IMG/VR virus record: IMGVR_UViG_3300028027_000075
Location: 1 to 50,741 of that record
From: a virus
DNA: 50,741 nucleotides
Direction: 5' to 3' (one strand)
The notes under the pieces are model-generated. The model had not been told where the DNA came from, made no database searches, and worked only from the letters and a program-made list of their open reading frames with translations. The position numbers were made by a program, and so were the translations under genes. Each line of letters begins with the position of its first letter. Within the stretch, counting starts at the first letter, position 1. Shown piece by piece: positions 30,701 through 38,974 of the stretch.

Positions 30701-32215
30701 ATTATCAGTTATTAATTTATCTATTATTTTAGATAATGACTGTTTTTGAGATTCTGTTACATTAGGATTTGATAACTCTTGTGTTAATCTAAATATCTCT
30801 TTATTAGTTTCCTTTACTTTTTTATAATCGGATGCTTTTATATATCCTTTAGCTCCATATACGGCAACTGTATTGGTAATACCTATTCCTAATGAAGATA
30901 AACCAGCATTATTTGCTTGTCTAGCATCAAGTTCTTTTCTTGTTCCGTTGGCTATTTCAATAAGTTGGTTTCCAATATCTACACTATACTCTTCTGCATA
31001 TTCTCCTATAGTAGCTACCACAGGATTCTTCTCTATAACTTCAGCAGCCATAGCTCTAAATCCTTTAGATATAGCTTTAGCACCTTCTTTAGCTCCTTTT
31101 TCAATCAATATCTTTTTAGCTGCAAATCCAGAAACTCCAGAGAAAAAATTACCTAAATATCCCTCTAACAAACCAGAACCAACAGCACTAGCTAGTTGAG
31201 CTTCTTTAGCCATTTCAGGATTTTTTTCTTGTAATTCAGAATAAGTCATACCAGCAGAAATAGCAGATATTCCAGCTGATGCTGCTGCACCTCCTCCAGT
31301 AGCCATAGCTGCCAAGATTAAAGGAGATGATTGAAGGGTTATTCCAGTCATCATTTTGGTAGCACCCATAATGTTACCATCTTGAAGAGCTGCTAATACA
31401 TCTCCTCCATTTTTTTTATTATACTCCTCTATCTTTTTATTAGAGCTTTTTATTATAGTATCTAATGAGTCAGCCATCTCGTTTTTAATTCCTAAAGCAC
31501 CCATTATATCTTTAGCATTATATTTAGATATGCCTTGTTCCATACCAAAAGCGTCAGCTAGATTTCTAGTTGCAACTTGATTTATATCAAAAAGTAACTC
31601 GGGAACATCTTGAATCGCAGACTTAGTAGCACTAAGAAAACCAGAAGATAATGATGCCTCAGCATAATCAATAAAGTCAGTTTCTTCCTTTGCAATTGGT
31701 TTTAACCCTTCAGCTTTAATCTTAGATAACTCATCAGTTTTTCTCTGTATCTCATCTTGGTTTTCAGGAGTTACTACAGCAGTAGAAAGCTCTCTTTGTA
31801 GCTTTAATTGTTTAGCATACAAAGGAGCTTTATTAACTGATTTTAAAGGTTGTTTCTCTTCTTGTTTAATTACAGACTCAGGTTTTTTCATTTGAGCCTG
31901 TTCTTCTTTAGAGAATCCTTTGAATGGCGTTATCTTAACTCCAGTTGAAGTAGCCGAAGCCTTTGCCGTTGGAATTTTTTCTCCACCCAATGAAGTGACT
32001 GGTTGAGTTTTTGAAGAAGATACCGAAGGAGTTTCTTTTGTAGTAGAACCTCCATTCCCAACTTGATTTTTTTTTTGAGAGATAAATGCTTTTTTAAATT
32101 CAATTAAATCATTATCAGAAGCCCCTTCCTCTGCATACTTTGTTAATTCAGAAACAAGTTGTTTTTGATCTAAATCATTTAATCCATTTGGATTGTTTTT
32201 AGGTCTTTGTAGCAT
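24782..32215 (-). CDS. giant 2477-aa virion-associated/ejected protein
   Basis: 2477 residues, 15 percent of the window. An N-terminal low-complexity part begins LQRPKNNPNGLNDLDQKQLV. An Ala/Gly-rich hydrophobic region (about 280-330) could enter a membrane. Long K/E-rich coiled coils and Thr/Glu/Pro repeat linkers (KPTEVTKPTEAKGTSAEKP) form the centre. The C-terminal part (about 2050-2400: FGRLAVAQSLIGFTQPLKQV ... ALPLARFSINTKSN) resembles the last domain of large polyvalent phage proteins (LPD38-like). It is the final gene of the virion operon, as giant ejection proteins often are. Enzymatic domains may be hidden, and none is recognised. Confidence 0.65.
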   Translation of the reverse strand: MLQRPKNNPNGLNDLDQKQLVSELTKYAEEGASDNDLIEFKKAFISQKKNQVGNGGSTTKETPSVSSSKTQPVTSLGGEKIPTAKASATSTGVKITPFKGFSKEEQAQMKKPESVIKQEEKQPLKSVNKAPLYAKQLKLQRELSTAVVTPENQDEIQRKTDELSKIKAEGLKPIAKEETDFIDYAEASLSSGFLSATKSAIQDVPELLFDINQVATRNLADAFGMEQGISKYNAKDIMGALGIKNEMADSLDTIIKSSNKKIEEYNKKNGGDVLAALQDGNIMGATKMMTGITLQSSPLILAAMATGGGAAASAGISAISAGMTYSELQEKNPEMAKEAQLASAVGSGLLEGYLGNFFSGVSGFAAKKILIEKGAKEGAKAISKGFRAMAAEVIEKNPVVATIGEYAEEYSVDIGNQLIEIANGTRKELDARQANNAGLSSLGIGITNTVAVYGAKGYIKASDYKKVKETNKEIFRLTQELSNPNVTESQKQSLSKIIDKLITDNKTIVGGGLEKIKALPNQVKTEVLEINSSLDKLKSEALDLEDNFVLSKEAKVAMIEYIKSQAKALTDRKLKIIEGTYIYDDFNKLSDTEKIDRKDKAGIDLLNEAKAKGEEKASFDDAQITKKAVEDYGNERKQQSDREAANQEEPTGDQTTTKPAQPTGEGDTGVPGVQEEVDKVYYYNTDPKRGPVESAPETLPNGYSSAQAVSNSAELDFWKKQKASDVIDTKVKTGLGVSESYSDLESVPDFMRPIAKPGAKGTTTINGETKQTQRYSVIATAEEIQDAYDNFYGKEEQVTKPTEVTKPTEAKGTSAEKPIEINDFNLKLPDNKDNIIVADSSNGFILIDSDTKQPIEVFNDNAGNENVGLSKPYNTQEEAQARIEELKTKPTEAKGAPDVVSEPISLVPTKEDVVSEPIDLNVKRRVGTDEEGNFVIDGSTYKYVKSLKDSKGNKVIHLKDSNGKIKKITGQDANEITRIQAERRSKSESKVDQQPGFSEEEFDAIQKDIEFNEREYGLKSNVNKRMFYGDQPGVLKIENGVKYIFETEDGITHELGSVEANEGKTIQEYGIFKDYDATNKSEPSIAQNRRAEKEAKRKEQEDAFQAEKEKIEKDAEEEAEKKKESVNKLSQSDLKKLKKADITLSSGEKVTVTETTHKDGSVSRKVTTTTADGKSIVVIDKKKIKEAVGRFESNKNKLTEKINKDKADLEKSIESEKEDRIYKALTRIINATDTRGKMYSGALPLIIINNATKIVRASYVASKNMAAAIKEGYDYIVSQGYSITENEFKKELLGTKSTKATEATEITEPTKQPRKKTVGVSSEKAKEQKQRQKAKVSEAKAEVKEVKSEVKELKDKVKDIFSASLEAIKQVKNRADKNNKVRFEVGGAIKSLANKGKLTQRQASDIAKKLSELNVESEQDIRDFLDYVDNVFLKSDKYAKIDESDKLSKKLKALTKDKSKDNKVVAVARKLAAIDPSRVKDIDKHIQVLNDAIDGLKGTTIETKAGDKTIVGRKPMSIEETSKYIDEQAAYEFEEAKKEYKEVFGFEPEDDFDASYVKQKIAEMRSARSIYKKLTGKDAGNMSLEKISEKIFEESENETVEDKFTEDYQKVAEIMLNDSKASAKEVLSSGVNPLTGEPLNQRVVDIVNSVIGFQVKELSTKEMVNLINRLDNFYRNGVVGGMGDIASKINGNRNASNLNNKKKRALPFKRYFRKDLGAAMGRYLVNPRLIVDEIFRGQSVGEEFWEASGLRGVQNGESKGIKKASVVLKIFESFREDNSFMDIENIYERAMWAHVKREVGNDSTEIQDNFLKVKDWMRQSYENLLGSSDSDQVKKGKHYKNVYDKLLKDSNSIEDVKSKVNEANINSVDVYTGAYKAVYEDTKFTMDSYFNKDFRQDNGYSFPVRFGNVDFSTGSDVTDTYLGNNKKVSLRQKAGSMNEDIRSKSLGDKYIDLDFDRIAHQDFEKVAIANEVIPFAVQYQSFKNTNDFGSIIKDDGTRSLITTILDNYIIAAQGVNIDKFEREWQGMSKVFDKFGRLAVAQSLIGFTQPLKQVIPMIPSTLINSGQFDYTVIGNKDYIDFLANSGRSAAIRGLGSLISFDSAAEVLKANEEGFDGKLAQIIRNKRDEALEYTLKNSDNFIASVSWASYYQQKNGKVTDWSSHKINDKAANYADTMVEADQGASSANLVGEVFRKKGLAGGLLKNALPLARFSINTKSNLNKNIVIAFSKHTSNEDRKLAYRGVAASMAQLYTFKVLTRSITFAITAAATAFVGEDDDEEIQSEKMKKLKKMAEDKETANMYLEIIGRPLVDALSPIPATDELLVMAINFASSMIDQETPENMKPQMFEKYNNTTWGSGIGLTTIYLKNMVNAINDTITVVTGQVKGKGVQTESAQLYTAPLLGILFLSSLIGVGSTETTSFARKSINMTAKTPESIRRAYKKGTKARDYIEQQKVEAKEEKKDNKSKIKNFLKKYGF

Positions 32216-32230
32216 AGTTTTTATTTGTTA

Positions 32231-33796
32231 TTATTTTCCAGAAGCTATTCTAATTGCTCTTTCTGATGCCGTCTCTTTCTTATTGTTGGTATTACTACTC
32301 TTGGTTTTATTAGAAGCTCCAGTGCTTACAGTTTTAGTTTTTAATCCCTTTCCTCCTCTTGACTTTTCTAATTCATCAAAATAGTTGAATACGTCTTTTG
32401 CTGTTCTAATTTGTCTTACTCTTCCATTTATCTCCAAATCAGGCTGTGTATTTAAGAATCCTCTAAGAGCATTTGCAAATTCAGTTCCGTTTGTTTTATA
32501 AGAGAAAACATATTCTTCTCCACTAGTAGTTGTTGATTCAGAATACCCTTCTCCTGCAATCTTTTCTCCAGCCTTTGCTGTAGCGTGTAAAAGTAAGTCT
32601 CCATCTGGAGATACATAAAATGATTTTGGTGTTATTGTGAATCCATTCTTACCACCTATACTAGAATCTAGTAATTCAGGTTTATCCATTCCTGAAGGGT
32701 TTATTGGAAATGACAATGAATTAACAGGAACTGTTGTTACATTTTCATTTTTACCATTATTGTACCCTTGAACTTCTCCTACTTTTATTAACTTATATGG
32801 ATTGTCAATTGCTACTGTAGCTTGACCTTTAATTGCTTTTCCATCTCCTTTAGAAGGCGTTGGTGCTTGTTTTACATCAACAGTTTTATCAACTCCGTAC
32901 AAACTAATCAATTGTTTTTTATAAGCCTCTATAGCTTTTGCTTTTTCTGTATCTTTAAATCCTGATGTTCTAAGGTCATCATCTGTAGTCGCTCCAATTT
33001 CGGAAAGATATACCGCTAAAAATCTATCGTCATTCATTTTACTTTCAGCAAGTTTACCTATAGCTATTTCTGTAGCTCCTGATATTGCTTTAGTACCTTC
33101 TTTTCTAAGTGCATTAACTTGTGTTTCTGTTAAATTTCTTTCAAATAAATTTTTATCTTCTTGAAGAACCTTTGTGAAATTAACTGCATTAGGAGCATTA
33201 TTAATTACAGACAACCAATCTGGATATTTCTCTTCCATTTTTAATTGCATAGCTCCATCAGGCGTTTTCTCATAAGTAGCTACTGCTCCATTTCCATCAT
33301 TTCCTCTTCCAAATACAATTTCCCCATTACCCAAAGACTTTATTTTTTGAATACCTGCCTTTGACCACTTAGAAGCTATTTCATCTTTTCCTGCTGCTAT
33401 AGCAAATCTATCTACACTTTCCTTTAATACCTTAGTGTTTTTATTAACACCATTTATATATCCAAGAATCCTTTGTCCTTCAGTAAAGTATTTAGGATCT
33501 TTAGTTTCTTCATAAAGCCTCTTGTTTTCTAGCCATTTAGGCAATAAGTCCATAGCTTCTTTATTGCTGTATTGGTCTTGCAAACTAACGCCAGAAGCAT
33601 CGAATGTAACGAAGTCTCCAAATTCCTTAGATCTTTCAGCCTTAGCCTTGTCTTCAGCAGCTTTCTTAGCAACTTTTAACTGTTCATCTTCCTTAGCTGA
33701 CTTTACTAAATTATCTATATTTAATTGCGCTACTGCTCCGAAATCAGCTTTAGGAGCGTCTACTGTAGCATAAGCATTTAATTTTCCTATAGCCAT
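32231..33796 (-). CDS. internal virion/ejection-type protein
   Basis: 521 residues. The N-terminal third is Ala/Lys/Glu-rich and helical (QLKVAKKAAEDKAKAERSKE). The middle is mixed, and the end is Ser/Thr/Asn/Lys-rich (STGASNKTKSSNTNNKKE). It sits between the 247-aa and 2477-aa proteins, in the position of internal core or cargo proteins of short-tailed phages, and its stop lies 15 bases upstream of the giant gene. No motif names a function. The assignment rests on composition and location. Confidence 0.6.
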   Translation of the reverse strand: MAIGKLNAYATVDAPKADFGAVAQLNIDNLVKSAKEDEQLKVAKKAAEDKAKAERSKEFGDFVTFDASGVSLQDQYSNKEAMDLLPKWLENKRLYEETKDPKYFTEGQRILGYINGVNKNTKVLKESVDRFAIAAGKDEIASKWSKAGIQKIKSLGNGEIVFGRGNDGNGAVATYEKTPDGAMQLKMEEKYPDWLSVINNAPNAVNFTKVLQEDKNLFERNLTETQVNALRKEGTKAISGATEIAIGKLAESKMNDDRFLAVYLSEIGATTDDDLRTSGFKDTEKAKAIEAYKKQLISLYGVDKTVDVKQAPTPSKGDGKAIKGQATVAIDNPYKLIKVGEVQGYNNGKNENVTTVPVNSLSFPINPSGMDKPELLDSSIGGKNGFTITPKSFYVSPDGDLLLHATAKAGEKIAGEGYSESTTTSGEEYVFSYKTNGTEFANALRGFLNTQPDLEINGRVRQIRTAKDVFNYFDELEKSRGGKGLKTKTVSTGASNKTKSSNTNNKKETASERAIRIASGK

Positions 33797-34539
33797 TATT
33801 CTACGTATTGTTGGTTATACAATGTTTGACCCATGTTTGGAATAGAACCAAATCCAGAATAATTTAAAGGAACTGGTGTAGATGCAAATCCTTGATTAAT
33901 ATTACTACTAAGTGGATTAGATGCTCCTGGGAATTTAGGTGTTGGTACTTTTAATCCTAATGAAGAAGGAACTGCTGATCCAGCAGCTTTAAATCCTTCT
34001 GCTGACTTTGCCGCTGTAGACAAACCTTTTAGCTGAGCATATCCACTAGCCGCTGCTGCTGCACTTTGAAACATACCTTGTAATCCTTGATATTGTTGTT
34101 GTTGACCTGCTGAGAACTGAGAAGATAATGCAGCTAAATTTTCTCTTCTTCTTTGCTCTTCAATTTGCTGAACAGTCATATCTCCAGAGGCTATAGCTTG
34201 GTCAATGGCTTTTCTTTGAGCGTCTAAGTCTGCGCCTATTTCTTGAGCTACTGCTTGATTTCCAGCCTCTACTCTACCAAGACCGCCAACAACCCCTCTA
34301 ACTCCAGCTCCTTGCAAAGCCTCTACTTGAGACGCTGCTAAATTCTGTTGTGCTTCCTGCTTCAAATCAGCACCATATCTAGTGATGTTTAAGTCTCTAT
34401 AAGAGTTTTTTAACTCTTGAACAGGTTGATTTTCTAAATCTTTCCTAGCTTGTTCCGCTTGTTTAGAGCCACTATATGCCTGATATGCAGACATTCCTAC
34501 TCCTACAGCTCCTATCGCAACTGATGTTACTACTGCCAT
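33796..34539 (-). CDS. internal virion protein, T7 gp14/ejection-like
   Basis: 247 residues. A short N-terminal hydrophobic segment (VVTSVAIGAVGVGMSAYQAY) precedes a helical Gln/Ala-rich body (EAQQNLAASQVEALQGAGVR, QQIEEQRRRENLAALSSQFS) and a Pro/Gly/Asn-rich tail. This layout of one hydrophobic helix plus Gln/Ala helices is shared with small ejection proteins that line the DNA channel in the envelope. It overlaps the next gene by one base. Homology is inferred from architecture, not from a clear motif. Confidence 0.6.
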   Translation of the reverse strand: MAVVTSVAIGAVGVGMSAYQAYSGSKQAEQARKDLENQPVQELKNSYRDLNITRYGADLKQEAQQNLAASQVEALQGAGVRGVVGGLGRVEAGNQAVAQEIGADLDAQRKAIDQAIASGDMTVQQIEEQRRRENLAALSSQFSAGQQQQYQGLQGMFQSAAAAASGYAQLKGLSTAAKSAEGFKAAGSAVPSSLGLKVPTPKFPGASNPLSSNINQGFASTPVPLNYSGFGSIPNMGQTLYNQQYVE

Positions 34540-34540
34540 G

Positions 34541-34954
34541 TTATATATTTTTATTTGTTATTTTAATCATTTCAGTGCAATTATCACTCCCTTTAATAAA
34601 ACCACAACTTAAATACTTATTAATTAAATTTTGGTTCTTAACAGAAGTATATATTATAGAATATCCATTTACTTCAGATAAATAAGATAACCCATCTATC
34701 AAAAACTTTATGCACTCATCTCTAGTTACTTTATCCTTTACATTTGGATTAGAAACTATATATTCCATCCAACACATATTAGAGTTTGTAAAGTATAAGA
34801 AACCAGCACATACCTCAACTCCATCTTTTGTGACCATGATACCACACTTGCCATTTTCAGGTAGTGTTACTTTAGGTGGTGGAGCGAATCTAAACCACTT
34901 CCACCACTCTACTAAAGTATCATAATCGTAATCATTTAACCATCTTGTTTCCAT
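34541..34954 (-). CDS. GNAT-like acetyltransferase in virion operon
   Basis: 137 residues. Strand and helix order fits a small GNAT fold: GIMVTKDGVEVCAGFLYFTN (beta hairpin), WMEYIVSNPNVKDKVTRDEC (motif A region with a degenerate acetyl-CoA loop), then SIIYTSVKNQNLINKYLSCG (N-terminal of motif B). Acetyltransferase-like genes at this position, between tail and internal virion genes, are frequent in podoviruses. The classic RxxGxG loop is not intact, so activity is uncertain. Confidence 0.6.
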   Translation of the reverse strand: METRWLNDYDYDTLVEWWKWFRFAPPPKVTLPENGKCGIMVTKDGVEVCAGFLYFTNSNMCWMEYIVSNPNVKDKVTRDECIKFLIDGLSYLSEVNGYSIIYTSVKNQNLINKYLSCGFIKGSDNCTEMIKITNKNI

Positions 34955-34973
34955 ACTTACAAAAGTAGGTAAA

Positions 34974-37900
34974 TTAAGAGAAACTTTTTATCGCTTCACT
35001 ATTAACCGAATAAACTTCTGAGTATGTATTACTGCTTAATTTAGCATCAACTTTCATATAGTACCCAAGTAAACCACTGGTCTCTGAAGATTGTGATTTA
35101 GATGAAACCAAGAATGTTCCAATAGAAGCTCCAATAACACTACTCAAAGTTATAGTTTGTCCCAATATACTTGTTATATTTCCAATAAAAACCAAGTTAG
35201 AATCTAAAACTCTATCTCCAACACTAACTAATCCAGAAGAGAATCCATTAACAGTAACTACATTACCAACAATTAAAGAAACACTTCCTAACCCTTGTAC
35301 GCTTAATGTAGCTGTGTCCACTGCGTTTTCTCCTTCTCCTCTAACATATCCGTACCAAACACCTTCTTTCTTGCTTAAATCAGCTTTATTCAAGTATCCA
35401 TTCTGAAGGTCTGTTTTAAGAGTTATATCCCAAGAATTAGTTCCTTCAATCTCTATGGTTTTAAAATTCTTTCTTGTACTTGGTTCTTGAGAGAAGTTAA
35501 ATGAAAATGTACTGTCAGATTGAACTCCGTAAAAAGTACTGTAATTGCTTGTCGCATTATGGTTGTGTTTGTAAACTTCTCCATTCTTAAACGACAACAA
35601 GTGATTATTTACTCTTAACATTTCTTCAGGATTAAATGTTTGCTTAGTTGCAAATCCATCAGCATCTGTAGAATAAACCCAAGTTACATATTTACTTTCA
35701 TTGGTCTTAGTTGTGTATTTTATATTACAGATATAAATATCGTAAAATGAATCGTATTGACCTATGATGTTATCTATCTTGTTATCTCTAAACAATCTCT
35801 TGAAGTAATCCTTCATTCCATTATTAGATATTTCAGTAAGACCATTTGAATCATTGAATCTTAATACCACTCCTCTCTTAACATCCGTACAAAACATATT
35901 TCTTCCATACTCATCAAAACTTTCTGCGTGAGTAGATATTCCATATTCTCCACCATAAGGCACTTGCTGACCTAAAACATTCTGTATTCTAGATAAGTTT
36001 GTTGTTGCATCTGAATTGTAAAGTAAATCTTTACCATATAACACTTTACTCCACTTATCTTCTTGAATAATCAACAAATCTGTTTCGGTAGGGTGCATTC
36101 TAATAATCCTTCCAAACCTTTTATCTATATCATCTTTATAGTTTGCTGTAGATAAATTAAACTCATTAAGTTTGTTTACAGAAGTTGAAGATTGATAAAC
36201 ATCGCTATATGTAATATCAGCATATCTATTAATCTGTTTGTATTTGTCTTCTGTTGTTGATGTTGGGCAGAAATCAATGAATAACTTTTGCTTATTAAAC
36301 GAATCTTTTATTTGATTGCTCTCTACTCCATTTCCAAACGAAAAGCAATTGAATGCTCTTGTTAGTAAGTGGTCTCCAGGTTGATGTGCTCCATTAGTTA
36401 TTTGGTAAATTTCTGGAGTTTCAAAATATACTATAGAATCATTTTCTTTTGGTATCGTTTCAAACACAAATAAACCAGACGTTATTCTTATAGATATATC
36501 TACATAAATTTCTGCATATACACTATCATATCCAATTTCAGTACCTTCTATGCTTAGTTCACATTTTCCAGTTACGATATTAGTAGGACCTACCGTTACA
36601 TTAAATTCTTTGTCTGGATTAGATGTAGATTCAAAACCAAGTGGTAGCACTTCTTCATTAAAGAAATCTTCAAACTTGTCATAAGATTTAGAACTTACAT
36701 ACGTTTTATTAAATAATACTTTAGAATTTACCTCAGAATACTTACTTACAAAATCCAACGTCATTATACTTCCTTGCGGTATTGCTAAGGGGGCGGTGTC
36801 ATCGTTAAAAGCATTTATGATTGCGATAGGTTTTCCGAGTGAAGATGCGTTAGCTTTGTTGTATTCTATGAACTCATTTTCAGAATATTGATAATCTATA
36901 TAAGTACCATCTAATTCTGCATAAAATCCGCTTGGTTCTACAATTAATTTATTGTTAGAGTCTCTGTTGTCTGCTAAGAAATCTTCATCTTTATCTAAAA
37001 GACTTAGAACTCTTGTTTTAACGATTTTGTCTAAAGCACCACTCTTATCTCTCTTTACAACAAGTTCATCTCCTACTCTGATTTTATCCTTTGTCTGACC
37101 CTTTATTAATACCCAGAACTTGCTTTCATCATAAAAGAATTGATTGGCATATATAGTTTCGTAATCTACCCTATTTTGTTTTATAGCAAAACCATATCTC
37201 TTAGCCCAAACAGGTGGATTTTGAATACTAGGTATTGATACTTTTATAATATTCTTTGTGTCAGATGAAGAAGCAGGAATATAAGTAGTGTTGTTTTCAG
37301 ATGTGAGTGCCGTTGTCTTTCTACCCTCCTCATCTTCGTAGTACATACAAACCTCATAACTTCTATTTGACTTCATACTGCTATTAACACCAACTTCTCT
37401 GTAATACACATCCGAAGAAGTGGGTTCGAAAAATTCGTACTCAAATTCATCTGGAGTAGGGTCTGGATTATCCTTTATATAAGTTATAGAAGGAAGTTTT
37501 ATACTTACCTTATTAGGAGAAGGACTAGTTACTATAAACTCTTCAGATGAGCTAAGCACAAATCCTAATGGTGGTTCTGACATAGCGTCAACAAAAGAAA
37601 TACTAAGCGTGTCTTGTATGTCGCTTACAAAAGATGAGTTAGCGAAGAAGTCATCAAAATCATAGAAGTCATTTAGGAATATATAAGTATAGTAATTAGT
37701 AAAAAAATTATCTTCGTGACCAACATAGTTAGACTTTATTCTAAGTTTAATTTGAATAGAAGTTCCTTTTTTATAAGTCACATAACTAGGAAATGTAAAA
37801 GATACATACCATCTAATGTACGGATACGCAGCGTCTAACTGTAGAAAACGCAACGAATCTATCTCTTGTTCTGTTAGGTTTTGAGATATATATCCTACTG

Positions 37901-38966
37901 AATAATCTACTAGCACATCATTTCCGTCTTCATCAACTAAATCCCTTCCTTCAATATAATCTCCATACATCAATCTATTACCAGCTATTGCCTGAATATT
38001 TGCTGTCAACGGAACATTATCGAAACTTCTAAAGTATTGACTCTCTGGTAATGAACTATATATCTTATTGTTAGAGAAAGATACACTTTGAGTTGTATTA
38101 TCTCCCCACGATTCGTCTTTCTTTATAAACTTATCTACAACATAAACACTAGAACTTCCACTGTTCTTGAAAAACACATCAACACCAATAACATCTCGAC
38201 CTCCAGTATTAAAAAATACATCGGCAGAATTGTATTTATTCAACATTCCAACGTTCTCCATAGTCTCAAAATTTAACGAGAACACTTCAGGGTAAAAGAA
38301 GTATTCAGACCATTGAGATATAGCAGAATAATATCCATCATTATACTTGTATCTATACGAAAAGGAAATCATCTTATCCTCAATCTCGTTAGACTCTAAG
38401 TTTTCCGCATCAACCTTTCCTGTAATAGTTGGAGATTCTTCAGGAGAAGGCTTTATAACGCTTATTTCTAATGAAGTGAATACATAAGCAGGGTCTGCTG
38501 TAAATAACGCTTTAAATCTATCTATATTAGCAATTCTTGGAGGATTGAAACCATCTGTCCAAGCCATTAACGTATCTTGGTTTTCTGAGTTAACTACAAA
38601 GTGAGCGTGAGTTATTCTATATCCTAAATTAAAATTTAAAGCTCCTCCAACTATACTTTTTAAAACCACAATTGTAGTCTCAGTCTCTACATTATATTCA
38701 ATAACATAATCGTGATTAGTTCCCTTTATAAAGTAGAATAATCTATTGTTGGCATCATCAGACATAGACCCAATTACCACAGCCCCAGGAATATTTAATG
38801 AAGTAGTCTTAAAGTTTCCTAAGACCACCTTCCCAACACCAGCAGCTCCTCCATCTTCAGAAGTAACCATAAAGTTCTCCGCATCTGTTAACTGCCCATT
38901 AGGGGTTAACCTTTCGTCAAAGTCTTTATTTACTTTAGCTTGAAGAAAATTATTTTGTATTTTCAT
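34974..38966 (-). CDS. large tail/stabilisation (muzzle-like) protein
   Basis: 1330 residues. The opening MKIQNNFLQAKVNKDFDERL, TPNGQLTDAENFMVTSEDGG is characteristic of tail tubular or stabilisation proteins (P22 gp10 and T7 gp12 class, and the muzzle of crAss-like phages). It is followed by beta-propeller-like repeats with YFIKG, GFNPPRI and EDKWSKVLYG segments. The C-terminal 150 residues (SVQGLGSVSLIVGNVVTVNG) look like a beta domain. It would extend the short tail and bind the receptor apparatus. It precedes the connector genes in the usual inverse order. Confidence 0.75.
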   Translation of the reverse strand: MKIQNNFLQAKVNKDFDERLTPNGQLTDAENFMVTSEDGGAAGVGKVVLGNFKTTSLNIPGAVVIGSMSDDANNRLFYFIKGTNHDYVIEYNVETETTIVVLKSIVGGALNFNLGYRITHAHFVVNSENQDTLMAWTDGFNPPRIANIDRFKALFTADPAYVFTSLEISVIKPSPEESPTITGKVDAENLESNEIEDKMISFSYRYKYNDGYYSAISQWSEYFFYPEVFSLNFETMENVGMLNKYNSADVFFNTGGRDVIGVDVFFKNSGSSSVYVVDKFIKKDESWGDNTTQSVSFSNNKIYSSLPESQYFRSFDNVPLTANIQAIAGNRLMYGDYIEGRDLVDEDGNDVLVDYSVGYISQNLTEQEIDSLRFLQLDAAYPYIRWYVSFTFPSYVTYKKGTSIQIKLRIKSNYVGHEDNFFTNYYTYIFLNDFYDFDDFFANSSFVSDIQDTLSISFVDAMSEPPLGFVLSSSEEFIVTSPSPNKVSIKLPSITYIKDNPDPTPDEFEYEFFEPTSSDVYYREVGVNSSMKSNRSYEVCMYYEDEEGRKTTALTSENNTTYIPASSSDTKNIIKVSIPSIQNPPVWAKRYGFAIKQNRVDYETIYANQFFYDESKFWVLIKGQTKDKIRVGDELVVKRDKSGALDKIVKTRVLSLLDKDEDFLADNRDSNNKLIVEPSGFYAELDGTYIDYQYSENEFIEYNKANASSLGKPIAIINAFNDDTAPLAIPQGSIMTLDFVSKYSEVNSKVLFNKTYVSSKSYDKFEDFFNEEVLPLGFESTSNPDKEFNVTVGPTNIVTGKCELSIEGTEIGYDSVYAEIYVDISIRITSGLFVFETIPKENDSIVYFETPEIYQITNGAHQPGDHLLTRAFNCFSFGNGVESNQIKDSFNKQKLFIDFCPTSTTEDKYKQINRYADITYSDVYQSSTSVNKLNEFNLSTANYKDDIDKRFGRIIRMHPTETDLLIIQEDKWSKVLYGKDLLYNSDATTNLSRIQNVLGQQVPYGGEYGISTHAESFDEYGRNMFCTDVKRGVVLRFNDSNGLTEISNNGMKDYFKRLFRDNKIDNIIGQYDSFYDIYICNIKYTTKTNESKYVTWVYSTDADGFATKQTFNPEEMLRVNNHLLSFKNGEVYKHNHNATSNYSTFYGVQSDSTFSFNFSQEPSTRKNFKTIEIEGTNSWDITLKTDLQNGYLNKADLSKKEGVWYGYVRGEGENAVDTATLSVQGLGSVSLIVGNVVTVNGFSSGLVSVGDRVLDSNLVFIGNITSILGQTITLSSVIGASIGTFLVSSKSQSSETSGLLGYYMKVDAKLSSNTYSEVYSVNSEAIKSFS

Positions 38967-38974
38967 CTATATAT

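Noticed and set aside
24782-32215. Several plus-strand open frames of 60-108 codons opposite the giant gene
   Set aside because: They have unnatural Ser/Phe/Leu-rich compositions typical of antisense shadows, no leaders, and the minus strand is one continuous convincing frame.
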